A DNA stretch of 64,000 nt from Paenactinomyces guangxiensis (GTDB lineage: Bacteria; Bacillota; Bacilli; Thermoactinomycetales; Thermoactinomycetaceae): contig NZ_JAECVR010000016.1 in NCBI RefSeq assembly GCF_016055185.1, forward strand, positions 1 through 64,000, read 5' to 3'. Under the pieces are notes generated by a model. That model did not search any database, was not told the origin of the DNA, and saw only the letters and a program-made list of their open reading frames with translations. The translations under genes and the position numbers were made by a program. Position 1 is the first letter of the stretch. Each line of letters starts with the position of its first letter. Below, piece by piece: positions 44,231 to 53,466 of the stretch.

Positions 44231-44947
44231 TCATCCCCTGAGCAGTTGTTTGAGCCGGCTTATTTCAGCAGGGGTCAGCTCACGGTAATCTCCTCTCTTT
44301 AAACCGTTGAGAGTGAGAAAAGCGAGACGCGTACGGATCAAATGCCGCACAGGATATCCAATCGCCTCACACATTCGGCGCACTTGCCGGTTACGCCCCT
44401 CATGAATCGTCAGCTCGATTTTTGATCGGTTCTCTCCGGCTTGAATCAGGCGGACACGTGCTGGAGCGGTCCAGCCATCTTCCAATCGCACCCCTTTTTG
44501 CAATCGTTCCAGGCTGTCGCAGGTTGGTTTTCCTTTCACAGTGGCAAGATACACCTTGTCCACTTCATAACGGGGATGAGTTAAACGGTTGGCCAGCTCG
44601 CCGTCATTCGTAAGCAAAAGCAATCCTTCCGTATCATAATCCAATCTCCCTACCGGATAAACCCGTTCCGGGATCTTGCCAAAGTAATCTGCCACCACTT
44701 TCCGTCCCTGCGGATCTGACATACTTGTAATCACAAACATTGGTTTATAAAAAAGAAAAGTTCGTTTCCTTTCTGATTGAATTCGCTTTCCACGGACTTC
44801 AATCCGGTCTGCCTCCGGATCCACCTTGATGCCAAGCTCTGTTGTGATTTTACCGTTCACTTTCACTTGTCCGCTTTTGATCAGTTCTTCACATTGGCGC
44901 CTGGAGGCCACTCCTGCCCTGGCCATTACTTTCTGTAAACGCTCCAT
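44231..44947 (-). CDS. rluB: 23S rRNA pseudouridine synthase RluB
   Basis: RluB modifies a uridine in helix 80 of 23S rRNA (U2605 in E. coli numbering). The 238-residue protein has an N-terminal S4 RNA-binding domain (LQKVMARAGVASRRQCEELI), the catalytic GRLDYDTEGLLLLTNDG, and the RluB/E/F signature LTIHEGRNRQVRRMCEAIGY. The ATG at 44947 has agagg at suitable distance; GTG or ATG codons slightly upstream are alternatives. It lies between spmB and resB, as in B. subtilis where resA intervenes. Confidence 0.95.
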   Translation of the reverse strand: MERLQKVMARAGVASRRQCEELIKSGQVKVNGKITTELGIKVDPEADRIEVRGKRIQSERKRTFLFYKPMFVITSMSDPQGRKVVADYFGKIPERVYPVGRLDYDTEGLLLLTNDGELANRLTHPRYEVDKVYLATVKGKPTCDSLERLQKGVRLEDGWTAPARVRLIQAGENRSKIELTIHEGRNRQVRRMCEAIGYPVRHLIRTRLAFLTLNGLKRGDYRELTPAEISRLKQLLRG

Positions 44948-45001
44948 CATTTCCACCTCTATGTCATCTTATCCATTTGCGCCTCCTTTCACAAGTGATC
45001 A

Positions 45002-45032
45002 AATAAAAATAGGCCAGTTATTTCCCGGGCCT
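45002..45032 (-). terminator. Terminator of the dacB-spmA-spmB unit
   Basis: The stem aggcc/ggcct, reaching the spmB stop codon, is followed by atttttattt on the minus strand. Confidence 0.65.
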
Positions 45033-45568
45033 TAAGCCGAAAATACCATCGAGCAGATCAGCCACGCGGCAAGAAATCCTGCCAGATCTGCCCACAATCC
45101 CACTTTTAAAGCATAGAGAGAATTGCGAATGCCGACCGCTCCAAAATAAACGGTAATCACATATAAAGTGGTATCCGTGCTTCCCTGGATGGTGGAAGCC
45201 AATTTACCCAGGAATGAATCCGGGCCATAGTTACGCAAAATGCTTTCTACAAAGGCCAGAGATCCCGCACCGGAAATCGGCCTTAACATCCCAATCGGCA
45301 GAACTTCGCTGGGAATATGCAGCCAGGAAATGAGAGGTGTCAGAAATTGAAGATAAAACTGCAACGCTCCTGTGTCACGGAAAATTGCCACTGCCACCAT
45401 CATACCTACCAAATGCGGAATAATGGAAATGGCTGTAGGAAATCCTTCCTTTGCCCCTTCAATAAAGCTCTCATAGATGGGAACCTTGCGAAAAATAGCA
45501 TAAAGGGGGATAAATGCCAAAATTGCCGGCAACATCATTTTTGAGATAAATGAGATCACCTCATACAT
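45032..45568 (-). CDS. spmB: Spore maturation protein SpmB
   Basis: SpmA and SpmB are nucleoside-transporter-gate (NTG) family membrane proteins needed for full spore core dehydration and heat resistance. The 178-residue protein has several helices and motifs typical of the family, for example ISGAGSLAFVESILRNYGPD and IQGSTDTTLYVITVYFG. It follows spmA with a 38-base gap. Confidence 0.95.
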   Translation of the reverse strand: MYEVISFISKMMLPAILAFIPLYAIFRKVPIYESFIEGAKEGFPTAISIIPHLVGMMVAVAIFRDTGALQFYLQFLTPLISWLHIPSEVLPIGMLRPISGAGSLAFVESILRNYGPDSFLGKLASTIQGSTDTTLYVITVYFGAVGIRNSLYALKVGLWADLAGFLAAWLICSMVFSA

Positions 45569-45606
45569 TCCTTTTCCCCCTTTCTTTCACCTCTTCTTGT
45601 TTCCCA

Positions 45607-46194
45607 TCAACTGTTTTTAAATTGCCGTTTACGGTAATATCTGTCAAGCATCACTGCAATAATCGTAGCAACCAGTGTAGCCAGGATCGTGGGTCCGATG
45701 ATTTCTGTCGGGTCGGCCGAATTGTGTTTTAAGCGAATCCCGATAATCGTGGTTGGAATCAGAGTCAGCCCGGAGGTGTTCAATGCAAGCAAGGTGCACA
45801 TCGCCGGGGAGGCTGTTTTGGGATCAGGGTTTAATTTTTGCAGTTCTTCCATCGCTTTTAACCCCATCGGAGTTGCTGCATTCCCCAGCCCGAACAGATT
45901 GGCGCTCATATTGGACAGGATATAGCCCATCGCCGGATGGTCATACGGAACATTGGGAAAAAGGAACCTGGCAAACGGTTTTAACAACCGCGCCAACTTT
46001 TCCAGCAGACCCGCATCCTGGGCAATCCGCATCATTCCAAGCCAAAACACAAGAATACTGATCAGTCCCATACAAACAGCCACTGCGTCTTTGGCCCCGT
46101 TTAACGCCGCTGTGGTCACTAAATCCAGCCTTCCCTGAACCACGGCCGCGATTACTCCGCTGATGATCATAAACAACCAGATATAGTTAATCAA
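45607..46194 (-). CDS. spmA: Spore maturation protein SpmA
   Basis: Partner of SpmB in spore core dehydration. The 195-residue multi-pass protein contains MSANLFGLGNAATPMGLKAM and LNTSGLTLIPTTIIGIR, both family-conserved. The start is TTG at 46194, which overlaps the dacB stop (TTGA) and has ggagggg five bases upstream. Confidence 0.95.
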   Translation of the reverse strand: MINYIWLFMIISGVIAAVVQGRLDLVTTAALNGAKDAVAVCMGLISILVFWLGMMRIAQDAGLLEKLARLLKPFARFLFPNVPYDHPAMGYILSNMSANLFGLGNAATPMGLKAMEELQKLNPDPKTASPAMCTLLALNTSGLTLIPTTIIGIRLKHNSADPTEIIGPTILATLVATIIAVMLDRYYRKRQFKNS

Positions 46195-47345
46195 TGTGGC
46201 CCCTCCTGTCCGATCACAACTGTGAGCACCTGCTTCCAACTGGATAAAACAGAAGGCTCATTCGCGTACCTGGTAATCAGGGGAATCGACCCAATCAATT
46301 CTTTATTGAGAAAGATCCGGGCAGTGCCCACCTGCATCCGCTCCCGCTGTGCCAATTTCAGAGGGTAACTGATAACCGGCTCCACGGTGATCTCCCTTTT
46401 TTCTTCTTCTGTCAGTGAATACTGGAAAGAGGACCCGGTCACAACTTGAAGGCGCTTGTGATCTTCATTTTCATATGCCGTTCTGGAAATCACCTGCCCC
46501 TTCTTTAGAACCGGCACCAGGTCATAGTGTTGAAATCCATATTCCAACATCATCATTGAATCTCTCCAGTCATCTCCATCATTTAAGGTAACTGTGATCA
46601 ACTGTGTTCCCTCTTTGGACGCTGAAGAGACCAGGGTGCGTTTCGCTTTTTTGGTATACCCTGTTTTTACGCCGTCCGCCCACTGGTAAAACCGCAGCAT
46701 CTTATTTTTGTTGTAAAACTTGCGATGCCACTTTTCCCCCGGCCAGGACACCACTTTTACTTCCGTTTTCACAATTTCCCGGAATATCGGATTTTTCATG
46801 GCATAAGCGGTCAGGATCGCCAGATCCCTTGCTGAAGAGTAATGATTTTTCGCATCAAGTCCATGCGGATTCACAAAATGGGTATGCTGCAAGCCGAGAT
46901 ATTCAGCTTTTTCATTCATCATATAAGCAAAGCCCTCTACCGATCCACCGATGTATTCCGCAATCGCCACCGCGGCGTCATTCCCGGAACGAAGCATCAG
47001 GCCATATAAAAGGGTACTGAGCGGAACCCGCTCACCTAACTTTAAATAAATAGACGAGCCTTCCACCCCGACGGCATTGGGTCCTACCGTTACCAGTTCA
47101 TCCATCTTTCCGTTCTCGATCGCCACGATGGCAGTCATAATTTTTGTCAAACTGGCGATTAACATTTCTTTGTCTGCTTCTTTCTCATACAATACCCTGC
47201 CGGAAACAGCATCCATTAAGATTGCGGATTGTGCCCCTTCTGCCAGATCCGGGGGCAATGGTTCGGCACGGGCATCATTTAACCCGGCGGGAAAAAGAAG
47301 CACAAATATAAAACAAAAAATGATGATTCGAAATAGTCTCTTCAA
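46191..47345 (-). CDS. dacB: D-alanyl-D-alanine carboxypeptidase, DacB-like
   Basis: This penicillin-binding protein trims the fifth D-Ala from peptidoglycan stems; DacB (PBP5*) does this in the spore cortex of B. subtilis. It has a signal peptide (IIIFCFIFVLLFPAGLNDARA), the active-site serine motif SLTK, SGND and KTGYTKKAKRT, then a C-terminal beta domain with an amphipathic tail. Coupling to spmA-spmB supports DacB rather than DacA or DacF. The TTG at 47345 or the GTG at 47354 could be the start; the Shine-Dalgarno spacing does not decide. Confidence 0.9.
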   Translation of the reverse strand: MKRLFRIIIFCFIFVLLFPAGLNDARAEPLPPDLAEGAQSAILMDAVSGRVLYEKEADKEMLIASLTKIMTAIVAIENGKMDELVTVGPNAVGVEGSSIYLKLGERVPLSTLLYGLMLRSGNDAAVAIAEYIGGSVEGFAYMMNEKAEYLGLQHTHFVNPHGLDAKNHYSSARDLAILTAYAMKNPIFREIVKTEVKVVSWPGEKWHRKFYNKNKMLRFYQWADGVKTGYTKKAKRTLVSSASKEGTQLITVTLNDGDDWRDSMMMLEYGFQHYDLVPVLKKGQVISRTAYENEDHKRLQVVTGSSFQYSLTEEEKREITVEPVISYPLKLAQRERMQVGTARIFLNKELIGSIPLITRYANEPSVLSSWKQVLTVVIGQEGPH

Positions 47346-47458
47346 AACCTCCACCCCACCCGTTCATTTCTAGGGTTTGTACCCAATATATGCAAGTAGG
47401 ACGAGTTTATGAATTGCGAGCGGGAAGACACTCCCATTCAGGACGATGCAGTTCATGA

Positions 47459-47495
47459 AAAAACGACACTGCTTTCTATGAGCGGTGCCGTTTTT
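47459..47495 (-). terminator. Terminator of ytfI-ytfJ
   Basis: The imperfect stem aaaacgacactgct/agcggtgccgttttt is followed by a T-rich run on the minus strand. Confidence 0.65.
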
Positions 47496-47502
47496 CACTT
47501 TG

Positions 47503-47985
47503 TCAATAACCCGGATATTGTGGCGGCGGGCAGTCATTGTTTTGCTGTTGATTTCCTTTTTTCTTGCGCCCCATATTCTGTAACCGCTCTAATAAGCCGG
47601 GAGCCAGATCGATCAAACGGTCGTAGAGATGGGTGGAGCCTTCCAGATTCAACAGGCGAATTCCTTTTTCTCCCACAACGATAAACCCTACCGGCGTAAT
47701 GGAGACACCGCCTCCGCTTCCTCCGCCAAACGGAAATTGAGTTCCATTTTTATCCTTCTCTTGTTTGCGATCCTGGTCCGGACAATCTCTTGTTCTTTCT
47801 TCATGTTTCTGGTTTTTAAATTCACTACCACCGGCAGCAAAACCAAATCCAACTTTAGAAACAGGGATAATTACTTGCCCATCAGGTGTTTCAACAGGAT
47901 CCCCGATAATGGTGTTAACATCCACCATCTCTTTGATATTTTCCATTGCTGTTTTCATCAAGCCCTGAATGGGGTGCTCTGCCAC
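47503..47985 (-). CDS. ytfJ: GerW family sporulation protein (YtfJ)
   Basis: This conserved endospore-former protein has 160 residues. In Bacillus it is present in spores and linked to germination (GerW). The family start EHPIQGLMKTAMENIKEMVD, the glycine-rich core VSKVGFGFAAGGSEF and the GGGSGGGVSITPVGFIVV loop are all here. The C-terminus is Q/N/P rich. The GTG start has gggaggg at seven bases and lies inside the ytfI end, so the two are coupled. Confidence 0.94.
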   Translation of the reverse strand: MAEHPIQGLMKTAMENIKEMVDVNTIIGDPVETPDGQVIIPVSKVGFGFAAGGSEFKNQKHEERTRDCPDQDRKQEKDKNGTQFPFGGGSGGGVSITPVGFIVVGEKGIRLLNLEGSTHLYDRLIDLAPGLLERLQNMGRKKKGNQQQNNDCPPPQYPGY

Positions 47986-48620
47986 TTCCGTTCCCTCCCT
48001 TTGCGCAAATGAAGTAGTAAACGGGTGATGCCAAGGATAGCATGCCCGACCCGGAAGCGAATTATGCTATGTAGATGTGTTTCCAATACAGGTTGGGAAA
48101 AATGGGGTTCCACATACAACAGGGGGGATTGATCCCATCGGGTATAACCGCTCAACATACCCACGAGGGTAGTTTTTATGCCCCACACGATTCCGGTCAA
48201 GATCCCCGATTCTGCCGCATCTCCGGTTCCAATCGTGGTTACCCATACCAGCTTTTCACAGGTTACTTTACTCAGAAACCAACGCACCGTGCGCTGAAAA
48301 TCTTCAATATGATCCAACACTTGTTGATACTGGCTCCTGAACCTGTCAACAGTCTTCTTCGTGATATCCGCCTCTTTTTCCCTGTGAACGCCGACAGATT
48401 CCGCTTCGCCCTCCAATTTGACTCCCTCATTTATCCCCCCCCACCCCAACCGGGGGATTTTCATGCGAAAGCGAATCAGCCCACCCCATGCGGAAATCGT
48501 CACTTCACCGCGATCATTCCCGTTTTCACGTTTAAAAATCATCTCAACCCGGACCGAGGTGATCCAGATGATCATAAACAGTCCGGTCAAAATCCCCATG
48601 ACCATCAAAAATATTTTCAA
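47958..48620 (-). CDS. DUF2953 family protein (YtfI-like)
   Basis: This protein of about 220 residues has one N-terminal membrane helix and a soluble part with the SAWGGLIRFRMKIP motif, a charged linker and C-terminal amphipathic segments; it matches DUF2953, the ytfJ neighbour in Bacillus. The TTG at 48620 has ggtggtg five bases upstream; an ATG at 48638 lacks a ribosome site. Function unknown, probably sporulation-linked through GerW. Confidence 0.78.
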   Translation of the reverse strand: MKIFLMVMGILTGLFMIIWITSVRVEMIFKRENGNDRGEVTISAWGGLIRFRMKIPRLGWGGINEGVKLEGEAESVGVHREKEADITKKTVDRFRSQYQQVLDHIEDFQRTVRWFLSKVTCEKLVWVTTIGTGDAAESGILTGIVWGIKTTLVGMLSGYTRWDQSPLLYVEPHFSQPVLETHLHSIIRFRVGHAILGITRLLLHLRKGRERKWQSTPFRA

Positions 48621-48820
48621 GCCCACACCACCTGCCATTATTCAGTAGTGTAGGCAAGTAAGAACAATTGTATACGAAAAAAGATTCCCTTTTATCGAAA
48701 GGTGCAACAGCCAATTTGCTTAGTTTGCAACGAATACTCAAAGATTCAGATTCCCACTATTTAAACTTTATAAACTATAATATATAATAAATCTAAAAGA
48801 TGACTTTATGAGGTGCAGAA

Positions 48821-50059
48821 ATGCCAGATCTTATAAGAGATAAACGTTTACTGACCATCCTCACTGCCAACATCATTTCTGCCATCGGTACCGGAATCAC
48901 CGGAATTGCGATTCCCTGGCTGATCATCAATCGTTCCGGGGGCGAGCAAATATACGGATATACCATATTAACGATTACGATTGCCTTATTTTTTCTGTCT
49001 CCGTATATCGGCATACTCATAGACCGCTACCCGCGAAAATCTTTTCTGCTGTTTTGCCAAGTCCTCGGTTTAACCTTTGTATTGCCGTTTGCAGCATGGG
49101 GCTACATATCCGGAAACTTTTCGACCTGGCAATTAATTGTAATGGAAATCGGGGCTTATCTTTACTACGCGACCCATCTGCCCACCCTGTTCGCCTTTAG
49201 TCAGGAAATTTTTGATCCATCCCAATACAAAACAGTGAACAGTACTATGGAGATCCAAAGCCAGTTCGCATCGATGTTCAGTGCCGGATTGTCCAGTATT
49301 CTCGTAAGCCGGATCGATTTTTCATTGATTCTTCTGATCGATGCAATCACCTATATCATCGGTTTTATATTATTTTTAAGCATTCCCTACCATCGTTTAC
49401 AGACCGGCACCGAGGTGAGAAAAGCATCCATCTGGTCCAATATGAAAGAAGGATTTTCATATTTGAAAAAAACTCCTCTGCTTATCGTTTTCCTCGCCTC
49501 CTCACTGATGCCTTTTATCTGTGTGATGGTGGGCAATTACTTAGATCCGATCTATATCATTAAAACCCTTCATGCTGACGCAAGTGTGCTGGGAATTTCC
49601 AGCGCCGTGTATGCCATAGGGGCTGCTTTCGCCGGATTCACCATCATCTATATGATGAAAAAGCTGGGATCGTATCAGGTCGTGTGGATCTGCACCGCCG
49701 TATACACCATTGGCATCCTGATGATTGCCATGATACCCGCCGTTTCTTTATTCATTGTGCTTAAATTCACCCTCGGCTGGGGAAATGCGGGATCAAAAGT
49801 AGCCCGCAACACCCTGATGATGGAACTGATCCCCAATTCACTGATCGGGAGGGTAAACAGCTTCTTTAATGGTTTGGGTATGGCCGAACGGGTCATTTTG
49901 ATCAGCTTTTTTACGCAATTGCGAAAATATGCAGGCCCCTCAACCGCTTACGCCATTTTCGGGGTTTTATTAATCTTTGCATTGATCGGAATCTTTTTCA
50001 GCAGACAGATCCTCTCCACATCTGCAAAAAACGTTTCCACCTTTAAAGAAGTTGATTAA
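48821..50059 (+). CDS. MFS transporter
   Basis: This 412-residue protein has about 12 hydrophobic segments and belongs to the MFS_3 (drug or siderophore exporter-like) group. It starts RLLTILTANIISAIGTGITG and has the loop motif GILIDRYPRKSF between helices 2 and 3. The substrate cannot be read from sequence. It has gaggtg upstream and no co-directional partner. Confidence 0.85.
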   Translation: MPDLIRDKRLLTILTANIISAIGTGITGIAIPWLIINRSGGEQIYGYTILTITIALFFLSPYIGILIDRYPRKSFLLFCQVLGLTFVLPFAAWGYISGNFSTWQLIVMEIGAYLYYATHLPTLFAFSQEIFDPSQYKTVNSTMEIQSQFASMFSAGLSSILVSRIDFSLILLIDAITYIIGFILFLSIPYHRLQTGTEVRKASIWSNMKEGFSYLKKTPLLIVFLASSLMPFICVMVGNYLDPIYIIKTLHADASVLGISSAVYAIGAAFAGFTIIYMMKKLGSYQVVWICTAVYTIGILMIAMIPAVSLFIVLKFTLGWGNAGSKVARNTLMMELIPNSLIGRVNSFFNGLGMAERVILISFFTQLRKYAGPSTAYAIFGVLLIFALIGIFFSRQILSTSAKNVSTFKEVD

Positions 50060-50211
50060 TGGAGTAACCCCAACTCCCTGCTATCCTGATGAGAAAACCT
50101 GCAAGCGGTTGGGGGTTGATCTTGCACAAACCTCTATCATTCCAGGCCAAGGACATTTTTTGTATTTTCGGTTTCCACAACAATGGGCATACTAAACTTG
50201 AGGTGTGGTTT

Positions 50212-50838
50212 ATGAAACATCATGACTGTGACTTTTCCCCGCTGAAATTAAAACTAAAAGAACAGTTGACCGCTATCTCCGGAGAGATCACAAAATTTCT
50301 GGGGGCATTGGATAATGAAGGATACTGCCTGCTCAGTGAGTTTGCCGCGATCAGAGGTAAGTTTGCAAAAATGGAGTCCATCGCATCTTCATTTTATTTG
50401 TACTGCTATTTATCTCCTTTTACAGACAAATATGTGGAGATATCGGAAAGTGTCCAACATCTGTCAGATCGTAAACATGGTGCATTAATCGTGATTGAGA
50501 GACAAGATCCCCTGGGACCCTTATTAAATCAAGGAACCCCATTGAATGCAACTTTTACAAGCTCGCTGTTGGAATCAATCTTTTATCCCGGAAGCCCTTT
50601 GCATGATGGGGCGCTATTGCTTCGTGGGGACCTGATCGTTTCAGCGGCGCATATTCTCCCTCTCTCCATCAAGAAAATCGAAAGCGAACATAAGCTGGGA
50701 ACCCGCCATCGAGCTGCTTTGGGATTGACCGAGCGCAGTGATGCCCTTGTTATTGTCGTATCTGAAGAAACAGGCAGGGCATCCTTCGCTCTTCATGGCA
50801 AACTATATCCGCTTAACGCCCGGGAGTTGTATTACTGA
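50212..50838 (+). CDS. cdaS: Sporulation-type diadenylate cyclase CdaS
   Basis: CdaS makes cyclic di-AMP from two ATP and in B. subtilis is expressed in the forespore. The 208-residue protein has the CdaS layout: an N-terminal two-helix autoinhibitory region (residues 5 to about 55) and a DAC domain with DGA (132-134) and GTRHRAALG (163-171), the catalytic motifs. No membrane segment is present, unlike CdaA. The ATG at 50212 has gaggtg six bases upstream. Confidence 0.93.
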   Translation: MKHHDCDFSPLKLKLKEQLTAISGEITKFLGALDNEGYCLLSEFAAIRGKFAKMESIASSFYLYCYLSPFTDKYVEISESVQHLSDRKHGALIVIERQDPLGPLLNQGTPLNATFTSSLLESIFYPGSPLHDGALLLRGDLIVSAAHILPLSIKKIESEHKLGTRHRAALGLTERSDALVIVVSEETGRASFALHGKLYPLNARELYY

Positions 50839-50850
50839 GTGGTACATGTT

Positions 50851-51098
50851 TCACCCTGTTTCAAGCACAATTTTCCCCCGTGCGTATGGGTTTCACTGAG
50901 GGCATGAGCATCCTGAACCCCTTTTGCTGTCAGGGGAAATGTATGTCCTATCATCGCCTTTAGCTTTTCTGTTCCAGCAAACGGGCCATCTCTCTTAGCT
51001 GTTGTCCGTTCGGAATTAACCAGACTAAACCTGATTTAATATTTTTTTGTGACGCTTTGTGGGTCTGGTTCCCCGACAATAGAGGCCAGCCTGCCGCC
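50851..51098 (-). pseudogene. Decayed zinc-type alcohol dehydrogenase / quinone oxidoreductase, C-terminal part
   Basis: On the minus strand the three frames in turn encode pieces of one C-terminus: GGRLASIVGEPDPQS, then IPNGQQLREMARLLEQ, then EKLKAMIGHTFPLTAKGVQ with DAHALSETHTHGGK, and finally KIVLETG before a stop. Together they match the end of a medium-chain dehydrogenase (quinone oxidoreductase-like). At least three frameshifts or small indels are needed, and the N-terminal two thirds are missing. Confidence 0.8.
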
Positions 51099-51142
51099 TT
51101 CTCTTAACTAGTAATAATTAAAATCTAAGGAGATGTATTTAT

Positions 51143-51781
51143 ATGAAAGTACTGATTGCAGGAGCAAATGGGTATACCGGAAGGAATATAGTGGAATTTA
51201 TGAGCCAAAGAACCGGCCATGAAGCCTATGCCATGATCCGTCATTCAGATCAGGCTGAAAAGATGATGGAACTTGGTGCGGCAGGGATTATTGTAGCCGA
51301 TCTGGAACAGGATCTCTCCGAAGCTGTACAGGGGATGGATGCCATCATCTTTGCTGCCGGATCCGGTTCCAAAACCGGCCCGGAGAAAACGATTTCCGTG
51401 GACCAGGAAGGAGCAAAAAGATTAGTTGACGCAGCAAAGGAAAACGGCATAAAACATTTTGTCATGCTCAGTTCAATTGGAGCCGACCGTCCCCATGGGA
51501 AAATCAAGCATTATCTTGAAGCAAAAGGAATAGCCGATGAACATCTGAAAAAAAGCGGACTTACATATACGATTGTACGCCCCGGCAGACTGACTCACGA
51601 ACCCGGCAAAGGGCGAATCGAATTGGTTGACCATTTCGAAAAACCTCAAGGCCGTGACATTCCGCGTGCTGACGTTGCTCATGTGCTTGTGGCATCATTA
51701 GATATCGATAACGTCAAAAATAAGACATTTGAAATCTTGTCCGGAGATGAAAAAATTGAGGAAGCGATGAAAAGTTACTGA
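51143..51781 (+). CDS. NAD(P)-binding atypical SDR (YhfK-like)
   Basis: This 212-residue NAD(P)H-binding protein of the NmrA/atypical SDR group has the N-terminal motif VLIAGANGYTGRNIV and the segments AIIFAAGSGSKTG and FVMLSSIGADRPHG. It resembles B. subtilis YhfK. Physiological substrate unknown. Aaggagatg lies upstream at good distance. Confidence 0.8.
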   Translation: MKVLIAGANGYTGRNIVEFMSQRTGHEAYAMIRHSDQAEKMMELGAAGIIVADLEQDLSEAVQGMDAIIFAAGSGSKTGPEKTISVDQEGAKRLVDAAKENGIKHFVMLSSIGADRPHGKIKHYLEAKGIADEHLKKSGLTYTIVRPGRLTHEPGKGRIELVDHFEKPQGRDIPRADVAHVLVASLDIDNVKNKTFEILSGDEKIEEAMKSY

Positions 51782-51878
51782 GACAGCAGGCCACGTAAGA
51801 AGAGAATGCAATCTGTGAAAAAGTGTATCAGGGGAAGGATCTATTTCTAATCCTCCCCCGCTGAACTCTGCCGGCAAG

Positions 51879-52373
51879 TTAGTCAGTTGCCGCATCGCCT
51901 GTGGGATGATCAGATTTGTCTTTTTGCTTATACCAGCCCTTCAATTCCATCATTTCAAATTCCTCTTCTACGTCAATTCTGAGAGGCGCAATGAATTCTA
52001 ACGAGTTTCCGTCAGGGTCTTGAAAATAGATAGCAGCATGAGCCTGTGGATTATTGGGGAGCACAAGAGGTTGACGTTCAGGAGAAAAGCCAAACGCTTC
52101 TCTGACTTCTATTCCCCTTGCTGTTAACCATTCTTTCGCCTTCTTGATATCTTCTAAGTCTACATGAAAAGCGATATGTCTGATGGAAGGATGATAGGGA
52201 AGGTTTGCTTGATCAGATTCCCATAAACCAAGCCAACTCTTCCCTTTCTCAATCCAAAAAAATGTAACTCTCTCACTTTTATAAGCTAATTCTAAGCCAA
52301 GTTTCCGGTAAAATTGTATTGAATTTTTCATGTTACGGACAGGTAAATGTGCTTCATACAATCCTTTAATCAT
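51879..52373 (-). CDS. VOC family (glyoxalase/dioxygenase-like) protein
   Basis: This 164-residue protein of the vicinal oxygen chelate fold has two beta-alpha-beta units. The first starts YEAHLPVRNMKNSIQFYRKLG; the second holds IYFQDPDGNSLEFIAPL with the typical metal-ligand glutamate. These enzymes include glyoxalases and antibiotic-modifying thiol transferases; which applies here is not clear. The ATG at 52373 has ggggtg six bases upstream. Confidence 0.82.
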   Translation of the reverse strand: MIKGLYEAHLPVRNMKNSIQFYRKLGLELAYKSERVTFFWIEKGKSWLGLWESDQANLPYHPSIRHIAFHVDLEDIKKAKEWLTARGIEVREAFGFSPERQPLVLPNNPQAHAAIYFQDPDGNSLEFIAPLRIDVEEEFEMMELKGWYKQKDKSDHPTGDAATD

Positions 52374-52392
52374 GGAAATCACCCCAATTGCT

Positions 52393-53466
52393 CTATCCCT
52401 TAAAAGCCTCCGCTAATACTTGAGCAACCTCATCCGGCTTCAGATGGCTTGCCGCCGGTTCATGCCCCTCACCGATAAAAGACAAAACGACTGGATAATT
52501 TCTCCCTTTAATGCTGGAAAACGGCGACAACTCTTGTACGAGAGTCCATGTTCCCTTTGCGCTTTCCGCTGCTTTCATTTTGTCAATGGCTCCTTGCAGA
52601 GGCGGATAGCCAAAAAAGTAACCATTTGTGCTTCCTTTGAAAATAAAGCCGGGAGCCCTCCATGAATCCGGCGTATCGGCCCACATATACCCCGGATACC
52701 AGAGGTCATAATAGGTTCCATCTTTTCCTTCGATTGAAACCATATGTACTTTTTCCCGGTCCTTCAAGGAACGGACCTGCGGATAGAGTAGTAAATCATC
52801 CGCTAAAGCAGCGTTAAACTCCGGAACTTTCAGAGCCTGATCCATCTGTCCACTCATCGTTTTTGCAGGGATATGATAGTGAACAAACCTATTATGATAA
52901 ACCTTTCTTTCGATCTCCCCGGATTCCACTTTATGCAGCGAGTCTTGAAGCGCCCGGATTCCTTTTAAAATACGCTCATCTTCAGTGTTGCCTTCAATCA
53001 ATTCCATCGCTTTTTGGAAACATTTTTCATAGATCGTTTGAATATCCGTATCCTGGCTTCTTAAATCATTCATCAATAAAGTAAGCCCTTGAAACAAACG
53101 CTGGGCCGGTTCGCTCCCCCATGCCCAAAAGTCACCCATCTCCGCTGCTTCAATAATCGTTTGCCGATGCGCTAAAGCAAAATCAGGGTAAACCAGGGTA
53201 AAGATTGACAGCACGCCATCCACGTCCAGATGGTTATTGATTGCCAAATCCCAATCCTCCGACGATTCCTCCGAAATAAATTTCATGCAAATTTCTGTCG
53301 ATGTGTCCGCTTTATACCTCTCCGGCGTCTGATTGGGAATCCAGTGGCTCAGTTCCATGTCAATTCCTTCCCTAAAGCTGGAATCGGGGGAACCGTCAAC
53401 AAAAATGGTTTTGCGGCTTGAAGGCCTTTCCTGCTCACTGCCGAGAATGTAAAAGTTGAATTTCAT
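52393..53466 (-). CDS. Conserved hypothetical protein (DUF6687-like)
   Basis: This 357-residue cytosolic protein contains INNHLDVDGVLSIFTLV near residue 80, which resembles the D-x-D metal motif of DHH-type phosphoesterases, and a WYPGYMWADTPDSWRAPGF segment. I recall similar Bacillus proteins as DUF6687, but only with low certainty. Aaggagg precedes the ATG at nine bases. No biochemical role can be given. Confidence 0.6.
   Translation of the reverse strand: MKFNFYILGSEQERPSSRKTIFVDGSPDSSFREGIDMELSHWIPNQTPERYKADTSTEICMKFISEESSEDWDLAINNHLDVDGVLSIFTLVYPDFALAHRQTIIEAAEMGDFWAWGSEPAQRLFQGLTLLMNDLRSQDTDIQTIYEKCFQKAMELIEGNTEDERILKGIRALQDSLHKVESGEIERKVYHNRFVHYHIPAKTMSGQMDQALKVPEFNAALADDLLLYPQVRSLKDREKVHMVSIEGKDGTYYDLWYPGYMWADTPDSWRAPGFIFKGSTNGYFFGYPPLQGAIDKMKAAESAKGTWTLVQELSPFSSIKGRNYPVVLSFIGEGHEPAASHLKPDEVAQVLAEAFKG

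Noticed and set aside
48544-48741. Minus-strand frame upstream of ytfI
   Set aside because: It overlaps the ytfI N-terminus in another frame and has no ribosome site.
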